Source: Mycobacterium sp. KBS0706 (GTDB taxonomy: Bacteria > Pseudomonadota > Alphaproteobacteria > DSM-16000 > Inquilinaceae). From it: a DNA stretch of 64,000 nt. The DNA is taken from contig NZ_VCCH02000004.1 in assembly GCF_005938675.2 (NCBI RefSeq), positions 62,001-126,000 on the forward strand, given 5' to 3'. How positions within the stretch are numbered: the stretch's first letter is position 1; the number at the start of each line of letters is the position of its first letter. The translations under genes were made by a program, and so were the position numbers. The notes under the pieces are model-generated. The model searched no databases, had not been told where the DNA came from, and saw only the letters and a list, made by a program, of their open reading frames with translations. Below, one piece after another: positions 52,987 to 61,359 of the stretch.

Positions 52987-55900
52987 CGCCAGACCGGTAG
53001 GGTCAATCCCTGTTGTCGGCGCCCGGACGTATCCATTGGGCCGCAGCCCGCCGAGGAGCCCGATCGGATCCGGCGAAAGATACTGACCGATCTCCGGATC
53101 GTAAACCCGGAAGCGGTTGTAGTGCAGACCGGTCTCCGGGTCCTGCCACTGCCCGGGAAAGCGGATCGGGCAATCGGTCTCGGGGGGCGGCGCGGCGTTG
53201 TCGTTGACCGCGCCCCAGGTGTCGTGCACCACCGCCCAGGCCAATCGGCCATCCGCCGTCACCAACTCGCGCGGCGTGCCTATCTGGTCGGCCACCACGT
53301 ACCAGACGCGATCGCCCTGGCGTTTCGCCAGGGGCACAGGCGAACCCGGCGCGTAAGTCCAGACCACGGCCTGCGACGGGTCGGGCGTACCGGCGCCGTC
53401 CACCGGCATCTCCTCCACCACCACCTCGCCATCCCAGAGATAGCGGGTGCCGCCGCCCTTCGCCCGGCGTTTCTCGACACGTCGGTCGAGCGCATCGTAG
53501 CGATAGAGCCAGCGCCCATGCTCCGGCGTCTCCACCCCGATCAGGCGGTCGCGATCATCCCAATGAAATCGCCAGAGCTGCGGCCGGAATCCGTCGCGGG
53601 AGCGGTGCTTCTCAACCAGCCGGCCGCGCCGGTCCCAGACGTAGCGGGCCTGCCCGGTGGCACCGACAGCGCCGCCGCGCAGCACCATCCAACCCTCTCC
53701 CGGTCGCCAGGACGCGATCGGGCGCATGGTTTCGCCATCGTCCTCGATCGGCTCCGACGACAGCCGCTGGCGTCCGGCCAGGTTCCGAGCCGCATCATAA
53801 GCATAGGCTTCAATATGCCGGCTGCCCCGGGGCCGGCCCGGCGCCGCCTGCACGATCTGGCCGTTGCCGTCATAGGCATAGCGCAGCGTGGGCCAGCGCG
53901 AATCCTCGATCGCCACCGGATTGGAGACACGGTCGTAGCGCCAGCGCCGGTCTATCAGCGCCCCGCTGGCCGCGGGCGGCTCTACACCTCCGGCCGCCGC
54001 GACCTGTTGGCTGACGATCCGTCCCAGGGGATCCCAGCCCTGATTGAGAGAAAAGCCGCGCTGATCGCTTCGCGTCGTTTCCCGACCCAGGAGGTCGTGT
54101 CCGAAGGTCAACTCCCCGCCGGGGCCGAGACCGATCGCGGCCAACAGACCCGACGGGTCGTAGGCGAAGCGGGTCGCCGCCTGCGGCGTTTCGAACTCGA
54201 CCCGATTGCCTGCTCCGTCGTAGCGGGATCGGATCGCGACGCCGTTCTGGAACTCTGCGACCACGCGACCCAGCGCATCATGCTCGCGAGCAAGGACATG
54301 GCCGCAAAGGCTCGCCTCCGCCAGGAGGCCGCGCGCGTCGTAAGCGAGGCGACGCACTCCCTCGCCCGTCACCTCCTCGACCACCCGACCAGCCGGATCA
54401 TAGACGTAACGACGGGCGGCCCCGTCCGGCTCGATCCGCTCGACCACGCGGCCGGCCGCATCATGCTGATAGCCATAGGTCCGGCCGCCGAAATCCGTCT
54501 CCTCGACCAGTCGGCCGGCGCGGTCGTAGACGAGATTCGTGTGTTCGCCCTTCGGATTGACAATGGCCGTCAGGCGCCGGTTGCCGTCGTACTCGTAGCG
54601 ATAGCGCCCCCCTTCGGCGTCGACCACCTCGCGCAGCAGGTCGAAGGCACCGTAGACATAGCGTGTGACATGGCCTTCGCCGTTCTGGAACCGGACGAGG
54701 TTGCCTTCGCCGTCGTATGCCGCCGCGATTCGCGTGCCGTCGGCCAGAATCGCTTCGGTCATGTTGCCGCGCGCGTCGTAGGCGAAGTGGGTCTGCGCCC
54801 CGAGCGGATCGTGCCGCGACAGGACGCGGCCGAGCCTGTCGCGGGTGATCGTGCTGTGCCCGCCGCGCGGATCGATGATCCCGGCGATACGCCCGACGGC
54901 GTCATATTCCAGCCGGGTCACGGTCACCGGCGCGTCGGAACCGGTGGCTGTGGTGACGGTATGGATTCGCCCCCTGCCGTCATACTGATACTCTGTGCCG
55001 CTCCCGAGCGGGTCGACGATCCGGTTCGGATTGCCGTTGTCGTCACAGGCCACCGTCCAGCGATTCCCCGCCGGATCGACGATGCCGGCTGGCCGGCCGC
55101 GGCCGTCGAACAGAAAGCTTTCCCAGGTGCCGTCGGGATAACGGATCTCCGTCCGATTGCCGAAGGCGTCGTAGCCGTATTCGGTCCGGTGCCCGAGCTC
55201 GTCGATATAAGCGAGAAGCTCGCCGCGCTCGGTCCATTCCTGGCGGGCGACGCCGCCTTCGGCGTCGATCCGCTCGATCACCTGCCCGCGTTCGTCGCAG
55301 CGGAACGTGGTGACCGCGCCGTTGGCGCCGATGTGCCGGCTCAGGCGCTCGGCGTCGTCGTATTCGTAGCTGTCGTAGAACAGGTCCCCCGCGGCCCGGG
55401 TCGCCACCACCCGGCCGGATTCGTCATAGTCGATCTCGCTCCAGGTGTGCAGGCTGTCGGCCCAGCGGGTGACGCGGCCTTCGGCGTCGCTGCGGTAATG
55501 GAAGATGCCGCCGGACAGGCTGTCGACGAACTCGAGATGGCCGCGCGCATCGTAGCCGTAGCGCACCAGGGTCAGGGGCTCCGTGTCCTGACCGGTCGGA
55601 TCGGAGAGCAGGTGCACCGCCAGGATGCGGCCCTCCGCATTGGTCTCGACCGACAGCTCATGGCCGTCGGTGTGGCGGACGAAGCGCAGGCGAGCCTGGT
55701 CGTCCCGCTCGAAGTCGATCCGGTTGCCGTGCCGGTCGCCGAGCCCGGTGATCGGCGACCGGCCGTCCTTCGGTGTCGCGAAGGTCCGGAACGACCCGTC
55801 GACGATATCGACGATCCGGGTCTCTCCGCCATGGGTCTCGAGCCGCAGACTCGGCAGCAGCGGGTTCGTGCCGATGCCTCGGCGGCCGGGCCAGGGGAAG

Positions 55901-57072
55901 GCGAATTCGGCGCTGTCGTCGCGGATCCAGACCACCGCATCCCGTTCGGGGTCGCGGATCAGGTGTTGGCTCCAGCTGTTGTACCAGCGCCGCCCGAGCG
56001 CGCCCCGGACGTCGCAGCCGGAGCGGTGGACGCGCATCAGCTCGAGCGGCAGGACTCCGGGGATCTCGATGTCGCTGCGGCAATCGACATAGTCGCCGGT
56101 CGCCATGTCGACGGGGTCGCCGAGCAGCGTCCGGACGCGGTCGCGGGCGGCACCGCCGATGCCGCGGGCGCCCGCCTTGAGGTTGTCGACGACGCGGGCG
56201 ACCCGCGGCAGCTTCGCCACGCCCTTCGAGACGCCCCCGGCGAGCTTGCCGAGGCCCTTGAACGCGCCCTTCATCGCCGCGCCCATGGCCATCGCCATCA
56301 GCGACGGCATCGGCACGCCGCCGATGATGACGTTCGGGCTCGCCGTCACCGTGGTGCCGATCGGCACGCCCAGCGGCGGATCGCTCGGCCCGACCTTGAA
56401 CGACGAGAACACGCAGTGCTTGGTGATGTCGACGCCGATCCGGGCCGCCCGCATCCCCTCGATCCAGACCGAGGAGGAGCCGAGGAAGATCTCGAACATC
56501 GGGAAATAGCCGCCGCACCAGATCCCCAGCCCCATGTCGAGGCAGCGCCCCGCCGGCATGCCGTTGATCAGCACCGTGCTGGCGCCCGACAGGAACGGGA
56601 TCGGGATCACCGGGCCGAAGCTCGGCAGCGGGATCGGCGGCGCCGGCGGGATCAGGTTCGGCGGGTGGGTGTGGGCGTGCGGCAGGCCGATGGCGAAGTC
56701 GAGGATGCGCACCGCCGGCAGGGCCGGGAAGGGAATCGCCGAGAACGGGATCGAGATCAGTTGCTCGGCCGATGTCAGCGCGCCGAACACGGCGCCGGTC
56801 GTGGCCAGGGCGCCGTCGGCGTCCTTGACCGCCTTCAGCGCCTCGACCAGGCTGCCGGCCTGCATCTTCATGGCGCCCGGGACATCGCCGACCGGGGTCG
56901 AGCCGATATGGCTCAGATCCATCGAGCTGGTCGCGCCCTGCTGGCCGAAGCCCTCGCCGGTGTGGGTCCAGACGTCCAGCGGATTGGGCCCGCCGGCTGG
57001 GGACTGGGCCGTGTGCGCCGCGTTGCCGCCGCGGGCGATGACCCCGCCGACGGCGCTCGGATCAAGCGCCAT
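52642..57072 (-). CDS. Rhs-family polymorphic toxin with PAAR-like domain (T6SS effector)
   Basis: A 1476-residue effector. Residues about 155-260 are a PAAR/DUF4150-like spike tip (STVLINGMPAGRCLDMG, WIEGMRAARIGVDITKH). GDPVDMATGDYVDCRSDIEI starts the Rhs shell, followed by many YD-repeats (YEYDGNRRLTAIVNPKGE-like). The core ends with YLSPDPIGLLGGLRPNGY and IDPTGLA near residue 1360. A 114-residue variable tail follows. ATG 57072 overlaps the TPR gene by 11 bases. The protein should ride on the VgrG encoded upstream; the shell encloses the toxin until delivery into a rival cell. Confidence 0.92.
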   Translation of the reverse strand: MALDPSAVGGVIARGGNAAHTAQSPAGGPNPLDVWTHTGEGFGQQGATSSMDLSHIGSTPVGDVPGAMKMQAGSLVEALKAVKDADGALATTGAVFGALTSAEQLISIPFSAIPFPALPAVRILDFAIGLPHAHTHPPNLIPPAPPIPLPSFGPVIPIPFLSGASTVLINGMPAGRCLDMGLGIWCGGYFPMFEIFLGSSSVWIEGMRAARIGVDITKHCVFSSFKVGPSDPPLGVPIGTTVTASPNVIIGGVPMPSLMAMAMGAAMKGAFKGLGKLAGGVSKGVAKLPRVARVVDNLKAGARGIGGAARDRVRTLLGDPVDMATGDYVDCRSDIEIPGVLPLELMRVHRSGCDVRGALGRRWYNSWSQHLIRDPERDAVVWIRDDSAEFAFPWPGRRGIGTNPLLPSLRLETHGGETRIVDIVDGSFRTFATPKDGRSPITGLGDRHGNRIDFERDDQARLRFVRHTDGHELSVETNAEGRILAVHLLSDPTGQDTEPLTLVRYGYDARGHLEFVDSLSGGIFHYRSDAEGRVTRWADSLHTWSEIDYDESGRVVATRAAGDLFYDSYEYDDAERLSRHIGANGAVTTFRCDERGQVIERIDAEGGVARQEWTERGELLAYIDELGHRTEYGYDAFGNRTEIRYPDGTWESFLFDGRGRPAGIVDPAGNRWTVACDDNGNPNRIVDPLGSGTEYQYDGRGRIHTVTTATGSDAPVTVTRLEYDAVGRIAGIIDPRGGHSTITRDRLGRVLSRHDPLGAQTHFAYDARGNMTEAILADGTRIAAAYDGEGNLVRFQNGEGHVTRYVYGAFDLLREVVDAEGGRYRYEYDGNRRLTAIVNPKGEHTNLVYDRAGRLVEETDFGGRTYGYQHDAAGRVVERIEPDGAARRYVYDPAGRVVEEVTGEGVRRLAYDARGLLAEASLCGHVLAREHDALGRVVAEFQNGVAIRSRYDGAGNRVEFETPQAATRFAYDPSGLLAAIGLGPGGELTFGHDLLGRETTRSDQRGFSLNQGWDPLGRIVSQQVAAAGGVEPPAASGALIDRRWRYDRVSNPVAIEDSRWPTLRYAYDGNGQIVQAAPGRPRGSRHIEAYAYDAARNLAGRQRLSSEPIEDDGETMRPIASWRPGEGWMVLRGGAVGATGQARYVWDRRGRLVEKHRSRDGFRPQLWRFHWDDRDRLIGVETPEHGRWLYRYDALDRRVEKRRAKGGGTRYLWDGEVVVEEMPVDGAGTPDPSQAVVWTYAPGSPVPLAKRQGDRVWYVVADQIGTPRELVTADGRLAWAVVHDTWGAVNDNAAPPPETDCPIRFPGQWQDPETGLHYNRFRVYDPEIGQYLSPDPIGLLGGLRPNGYVRAPTTGIDPTGLAEYSRRIPTDDELLQSATQRSLAGYDVYGSSRLVGDTWETDIFLLEAAENAQGMGNLVQALKEEAAAAGASRISISAVAIINPKLQRMMRPAMAERFGFTLVKQGNNFLLESIVP

Positions 57073-58234
57073 GGCCGCTATGCCCCAGCTGGTCCAGCTT
57101 GGCGCGGACATCGGCGCGCCCGGCCTCCCGCACGTCCTGCAGCGCCGGGTTGGTGATGCCCTCGTACAGGCCCTGGGCATAGCGCCAGACCCGGGCGGCC
57201 TCGTCCGGCCGGCCCAGCTCCCGATGCATCGCCGCGAGGTTGTCGCAGACGAAGGCCTCGCCCGGCCGGTTGCCCTGCGCCCGGAAGAACCGGCTGCCGA
57301 CGCGCAGCGCCTCGAAGGCCTGGTCGAAATTGCCCAGCCGGTGCAGGGCGACGCCGAGATTGGTGTAGGCCATCGGCGCCAGCTCGTTCAGCTGATGCGC
57401 GACGCAGAGGTCGCAGGCCCGCAGGAAGGCCTCCGCCGCCTCCTCCGCCCGCTGCTCCGCCAGCAGCGTGTTGCCGAGGCCATAGGCTCCGATCGCCTGC
57501 TCCAGCGGCTGGTCCGCCGCCTCCGCGGCGTCGAGCTGCTGCCGCTGCAGCGCTTCGGCTCGCGGATAGTCCCGGTTCGAGAAGGCGAAGCCGGCGGCCA
57601 TCATCAGGGCGCGGCGGTGGTCCGCCGGGGATGCGGCGGGCTGCTCCAGCGTGGCGTTCACCCGCCGCTCCATCTCCTCCGGCGAGCACCAGAAGACCTG
57701 GCAGCTCACGCCGGAACGATCCGCCTCGACGGCGCCGGGGTCTCCCCGGCCGTGGAGGACGATGAATTTCAGCCTCGGGCTTGCGACCTTGTCCGCCAGG
57801 AAGGCGATCGACCGGGTGAAGCCGTCCCGATCCTCGACGGCCTCGGGATCGATCAGGAAGACGAGGCTGCCGACCGCCTCCGGCAGGGCATCGGCGAGGC
57901 CCTCCGCGCGCCGCAGGAACCGCCATGGCGCGGACGGGCCGGCCTCGTCCTCGAGCCCGATACCGGCTTCGGCCAGGGCCTCCGCATGCTGCTCGATCTG
58001 CGCGTCCAGGCCGTGCAGCAGGCTGCCGAACCAGCCGGCCGGATCGCGGAAGGGCTCGCGATGCGCGATCAGCAGGTGGAGAAAATCCTCCTGCTCATCC
58101 AGCCCGCCCAGCATCCGGAGCAGGACCCCGCGCATCTCCGGGTCGACGAGGACGATGCGGACCACCGGACCCGGTTCGTCCATGAAGTCTTCGAGCTGAT
58201 CCAGCTGCTCGGAGAAGAACGCCGTCAGGGGCAT
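57062..58234 (-). CDS. TPR protein of the VgrG-Rhs cassette (candidate effector chaperone/adaptor)
   Basis: A 390-residue cytosolic protein. Residues about 200-390 contain at least four tetratricopeptide-like helical repeats (YGLGNTLLAEQRAEEAAEAF, YTNLGVALHRLGNFDQAFEA, NLAAMHRELGRPDEAARVW). The N-terminal 200 residues (VVRIVLVDPEMRGVLLRMLG, GSLVFLIDPEAVEDRDG) look like an NTPase-type fold without a Walker A motif. It sits between the Ala/Pro-rich gene and rhs, and overlaps rhs by 11 bases, so it probably helps fold or load the Rhs effector. It is not a DUF4123/Tap, DUF1795 or DUF2169 adaptor by visible motifs. Confidence 0.72.
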   Translation of the reverse strand: MPLTAFFSEQLDQLEDFMDEPGPVVRIVLVDPEMRGVLLRMLGGLDEQEDFLHLLIAHREPFRDPAGWFGSLLHGLDAQIEQHAEALAEAGIGLEDEAGPSAPWRFLRRAEGLADALPEAVGSLVFLIDPEAVEDRDGFTRSIAFLADKVASPRLKFIVLHGRGDPGAVEADRSGVSCQVFWCSPEEMERRVNATLEQPAASPADHRRALMMAAGFAFSNRDYPRAEALQRQQLDAAEAADQPLEQAIGAYGLGNTLLAEQRAEEAAEAFLRACDLCVAHQLNELAPMAYTNLGVALHRLGNFDQAFEALRVGSRFFRAQGNRPGEAFVCDNLAAMHRELGRPDEAARVWRYAQGLYEGITNPALQDVREAGRADVRAKLDQLGHSGHGA

Positions 58235-58285
58235 GCCGGGATCCTTGTTCCGCTATCGGATGGGCCGATGGCTCGACGGTCTTCG

Positions 58286-58858
58286 TCACCGGGTGGCCGG
58301 GCGGACCCGCGGGAGCCGCCGCGTGACCTCGTCGAAGGCGGCCTCGGCAGCCTTGTCGGGCAGATCGGGGGCTTGGGCGGGGCCGAGCGCTGGGTCCGGC
58401 GCGGCAGGTTTCTCCGCCGGCCGACCCATTGTCGCGGCCGCCGGATCGGCCGGCAGGTCCGGGCGACGCCGGGCGACCCCTTCGGCGGCGGTCCTGGCCT
58501 GCGTCGCGCCGGCCGGATCCGCCAGCGCCTGTGGCACAGTCGCGGCCGGGGCTTGCAGCAATGCCGCCCCCGGCGCCCGCGGCAATCCGGCGAACCGGGC
58601 GATCCTGGCGGGCGGAACCGTGGGAAACGGAACCAGATCGGGGGCCGTGGGCAGCGCGGCCCCCGTCAGCTCGGTCAATCCGACGGGCAGGGATCCGGCC
58701 CCCTTCAGCGCCGCCGCCGGATCGGCGGCCGACGGCGCGGCCGGATGCTCCATCAGCGGCCGGACCGACCTGTTGGTGGCCTGATGGAGCGTCATGTCCT
58801 TCATGCCCTGGGCCGCCGCCATGGCGGGCGCCGAAATCCTGGACCCGGCAAACACCAT
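58286..58858 (-). CDS. Ala/Pro-rich protein between vgrG and rhs, unknown function
   Basis: A 190-residue protein rich in Ala and Pro, probably disordered after residue 50. Its N-terminus (VFAGSRISAPAMAAAQGMKD, MTLHQATNRSVRP) is the only ordered-looking part. AAGGGAGAACGCAG before ATG 58858 is a strong ribosome site, which favours this frame over the overlapping one at 58095-58883. It lies 29 bases after vgrG and 51 before the TPR gene. It may be a linker or adaptor attaching the effector to VgrG; no family is recognised. Confidence 0.6.
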   Translation of the reverse strand: MVFAGSRISAPAMAAAQGMKDMTLHQATNRSVRPLMEHPAAPSAADPAAALKGAGSLPVGLTELTGAALPTAPDLVPFPTVPPARIARFAGLPRAPGAALLQAPAATVPQALADPAGATQARTAAEGVARRRPDLPADPAAATMGRPAEKPAAPDPALGPAQAPDLPDKAAEAAFDEVTRRLPRVRPATR

Positions 58859-58887
58859 CTGCGTTCTCCCTTTCGCCGCGCAACCGG

Positions 58888-60990
58888 TCAGTTCAGCCGG
58901 ATCAGCGGGCCTTTCTGCGAGATGCCTTCGCCGTTCATCTCCAGGGTCGAACCGGCGGCCTGCTTCTTGATGCTGGTGCGGCCGCTGGAGACAACGCCGT
59001 CCTTGTCGATCGCGACGAAGTTGTCGTCGGCCTGCCACGCCGTGACCACGGCGTCGGAATGGATGCCGATGCCCTCGCCGCTCATATGGATCTGGTGGGC
59101 CCCCACGCCGTCCGCGTCCTGGGTGACGGTCTTTCCCTTGGTGTAGACGCCGTCCTTGTCGATCGAGACGAAATTGGCCGCTTCGCCCTGCACGGCCTGG
59201 ACCTTCGCGGTCGAGCGGATCTGGACGCCGGCGTCGCTCAGCTGAATCGCGTGCCCGCTGCCGAAGGAGATGGTGATGCCGCTGGCGTCCATCCGGATCA
59301 TGCTGCCCAGGTGCTGCAGCACGATGTCCGCCGGCGTCATCGTGGTCTGCGACGCCTGCACCGTCGTCATGTGCAGCGTCTGGGCGGCCGCCGTATAGGC
59401 ATTGCCGACGGTCAGCAGCTTGTTGCTGTTGACGATCTCGCTGGCGTCCTTCTGCGCGTGCAGGAAGACCTCCTCGGCGCCGGCCTGGTCCTCGAAGCTC
59501 AGCTCGTTGAAGCCGGCGCCGCCGGGGCTCGATGCGGTCTTCAGGGACGTCCTGGTCCGGTTCGCCGGCAGCGACAGCGGCGGCATCTGGTCGGTGTTCG
59601 GCACCACGCCCACCACCATCGGCTTGTCGGGATCGCCCTCGACATAGGCGACCAGCACCTCCATGCCGACGCGCGGGATGGTCTGGGCGCCCCAGTTGCG
59701 CCCCGCCCAGGGCTGCGACACGCGCAGCCAGCAGCTGTCGCCGTCATCGCCCTTGGCGTAGCGGTCCCAGGGAAACCGGACCTTGACCCGGCCGTACTGG
59801 TCTGTGTGGATCTCCTCGCCGGGCGGGCCGACGACGATGGCCGTCTGGATACCGTCGATCCGCGGCCGCGGCGTTCTTTGCGCGGGCGTGTAGCGCACGG
59901 CGGCGGGAATGGCGGTGAAGCGGCTGGCGTAGCCGGGCGGCGCCCCGCCGCCGCCGGCATAGGTCGAGTCCTGCGCCGCGTGATGGACCGCGACAACGGC
60001 ATAGTCCGCATTCTCGGCCTCGGCCGGATGCCCGTACAGGGTGAACTTCTGGCCCGGCCGAACGCGGCGGTTGCGGCTATCGGCCTCGACGACCTCGAAC
60101 CGTGCCTCATGGGCCTCGATCCTCCGCCGGGTGGCCTGGTCCGCCTGGTCGTGGTCGGTGAAGCGGCCGCCCCATCGATAGAGCTCGAAGAGCTGGTTCG
60201 CCTTGACCGGCGCGAGCGAGGGCTGGCCCTGCATCTGCGGCGCCCGCGGCGCCTCGAAGTTCCAGTCGGCCTCCGCCAGACGTCCCGGCAGGAAGCTGAA
60301 GCGGCGGGTCCAGGCCGTGACGTTGTTCAGATCGAGATCGGTCGTGGCGTAGCGGAGCTCCGGCTCGTCGCCCGACGTCCAGGCATGGGCCCCGTCGGCG
60401 ACCACCAGCACATGCCGCCCCTGCCCCCCGTCTTCGCCGGGGTCGTGCCGGAACCACCAGGCCCAGCCCTCCTCCTCCAGCAGGCGGAAGATGAAATCCA
60501 GGTCGGTCTCATTGTACTGGACGCAATATTCGCGCACCGCCTTCGCGCCGATCACCGGCCCGAAATCGTAGTCGCGGATCTTCGCCTCCGCGAAGATGGT
60601 CTCGAGGATCTGCTGCGTCGTCCTGTGCTGGAAGATGCGGCAGTCGGAGGTGTGCCCGAACAGCCAGAGCCAGGGATGGGCGGTGACGGTATAGGCGCGC
60701 ATGCCGTCGCCCAGCATCGGGCCGGCCTCGAGCGCGCCGACCACGCCGGACCATTCCCGCCGGCCGCCGCCCGGCAGCTCCAGCGTCCAGGAGATCGGCA
60801 GGCCGACCATCTCCGCCGGGGTCACATCCTGGCGTTTCGAGCGGACGCGGAGCCGGAACGAGAACAGAGCGCAGAGATCCTCCTCGCCCTCCATTCCCTC
60901 CAGTAGGAAGACATCCTGGCCGATCGGCGTCTCGATGGCCAGAAGACGCCCCGTTTGCGTCAAGGTTTCGACATAATCATAGAGCGCCAT
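58888..60990 (-). CDS. vgrG: VgrG type VI secretion spike protein
   Basis: A 700-residue spike protein. Residues about 20-420 are the gp27-like hub (LCALFSFRLRVRSKR, CVQYNETDLDFIFRLLEEEG), followed by the gp5-like OB domain (HTDQYGRVKVRFPWDRYAKG, CWLRVSQPWAGRNWGAQTIP, RVGMEVLVAYVEGDPDKPMV). The C-terminal 100 residues hold two tandem repeats beginning NFVSIDKDGVYTKGKT (606) and NFVAIDKDGVVSSGRT (657), probably part of the beta-helix needle. ATG 60990 is used with GGAAG upstream. It is the first gene of a cassette without hcp or core tss genes in the window, so it is an orphan VgrG island. Confidence 0.92.
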   Translation of the reverse strand: MALYDYVETLTQTGRLLAIETPIGQDVFLLEGMEGEEDLCALFSFRLRVRSKRQDVTPAEMVGLPISWTLELPGGGRREWSGVVGALEAGPMLGDGMRAYTVTAHPWLWLFGHTSDCRIFQHRTTQQILETIFAEAKIRDYDFGPVIGAKAVREYCVQYNETDLDFIFRLLEEEGWAWWFRHDPGEDGGQGRHVLVVADGAHAWTSGDEPELRYATTDLDLNNVTAWTRRFSFLPGRLAEADWNFEAPRAPQMQGQPSLAPVKANQLFELYRWGGRFTDHDQADQATRRRIEAHEARFEVVEADSRNRRVRPGQKFTLYGHPAEAENADYAVVAVHHAAQDSTYAGGGGAPPGYASRFTAIPAAVRYTPAQRTPRPRIDGIQTAIVVGPPGEEIHTDQYGRVKVRFPWDRYAKGDDGDSCWLRVSQPWAGRNWGAQTIPRVGMEVLVAYVEGDPDKPMVVGVVPNTDQMPPLSLPANRTRTSLKTASSPGGAGFNELSFEDQAGAEEVFLHAQKDASEIVNSNKLLTVGNAYTAAAQTLHMTTVQASQTTMTPADIVLQHLGSMIRMDASGITISFGSGHAIQLSDAGVQIRSTAKVQAVQGEAANFVSIDKDGVYTKGKTVTQDADGVGAHQIHMSGEGIGIHSDAVVTAWQADDNFVAIDKDGVVSSGRTSIKKQAAGSTLEMNGEGISQKGPLIRLN

Positions 60991-61359
60991 CGAACGCTTC
61001 CATTCAAGACATGGAGTCCGATTCTTAGAGAGAATCGACCATATCAAATCGCAGCGACAGATTCCAGCCGCCGACTAGGAAAATTTTTATCTTCAATAGT
61101 GAACAGGTATTATTTCTAGACATTAGTAAAACAAAAATATCATCAATCATATTTCTTACTGATACGTATATAATCGAATATATTATAGATATTCAACGTG
61201 TTTATCAAACAAGCTCAGAGGGGTAATGCGCTTGATTTACGTTGATAGGATCAAAGTCATGCACCCGAGCGGTCCTGGCGGATCGCGACCCTGGGTCGTG
61301 ATCCGGCCGGGCCGCGGGGCGTCGACCCTGCGGCCCGGCCATGGCGGATGCCCGCGCCG
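60991..61359. promoter_or_regulatory. AT-rich vgrG promoter region
   Basis: No gene is present. The part 61070-61250 is strongly AT-rich with several TATAAT-like stretches and a GATTCT-N5-AGAATC repeat at 61020-61036. This fits a silenced or tightly controlled promoter of the vgrG cassette, with the terminator of the upstream autotransporter at its far end. Confidence 0.45.
61281..61340 (-). terminator. Two strong tandem hairpins after the autotransporter gene
   Basis: GGCCGGGCCGC (61305-61315) pairs perfectly with GCGGCCCGGCC (61330-61340), and the loop has a further GGG/CCC pairing. Next to it GATCGCGACCC (61281-61291) pairs with GGGTCGTGATC (61293-61303) with one wobble. They lie 19 bases past the autotransporter stop on the minus strand. 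There is no clear U-run, so termination may be factor-assisted. Confidence 0.55.

Noticed and set aside
53122..57156. Very long open frame (1344 codons) on the plus strand opposite rhs
   Set aside because: It is antisense to the Rhs YD-repeats, with low-complexity Arg/Asp/Ala/Gly composition typical of a GC-rich shadow frame, and no family pattern.
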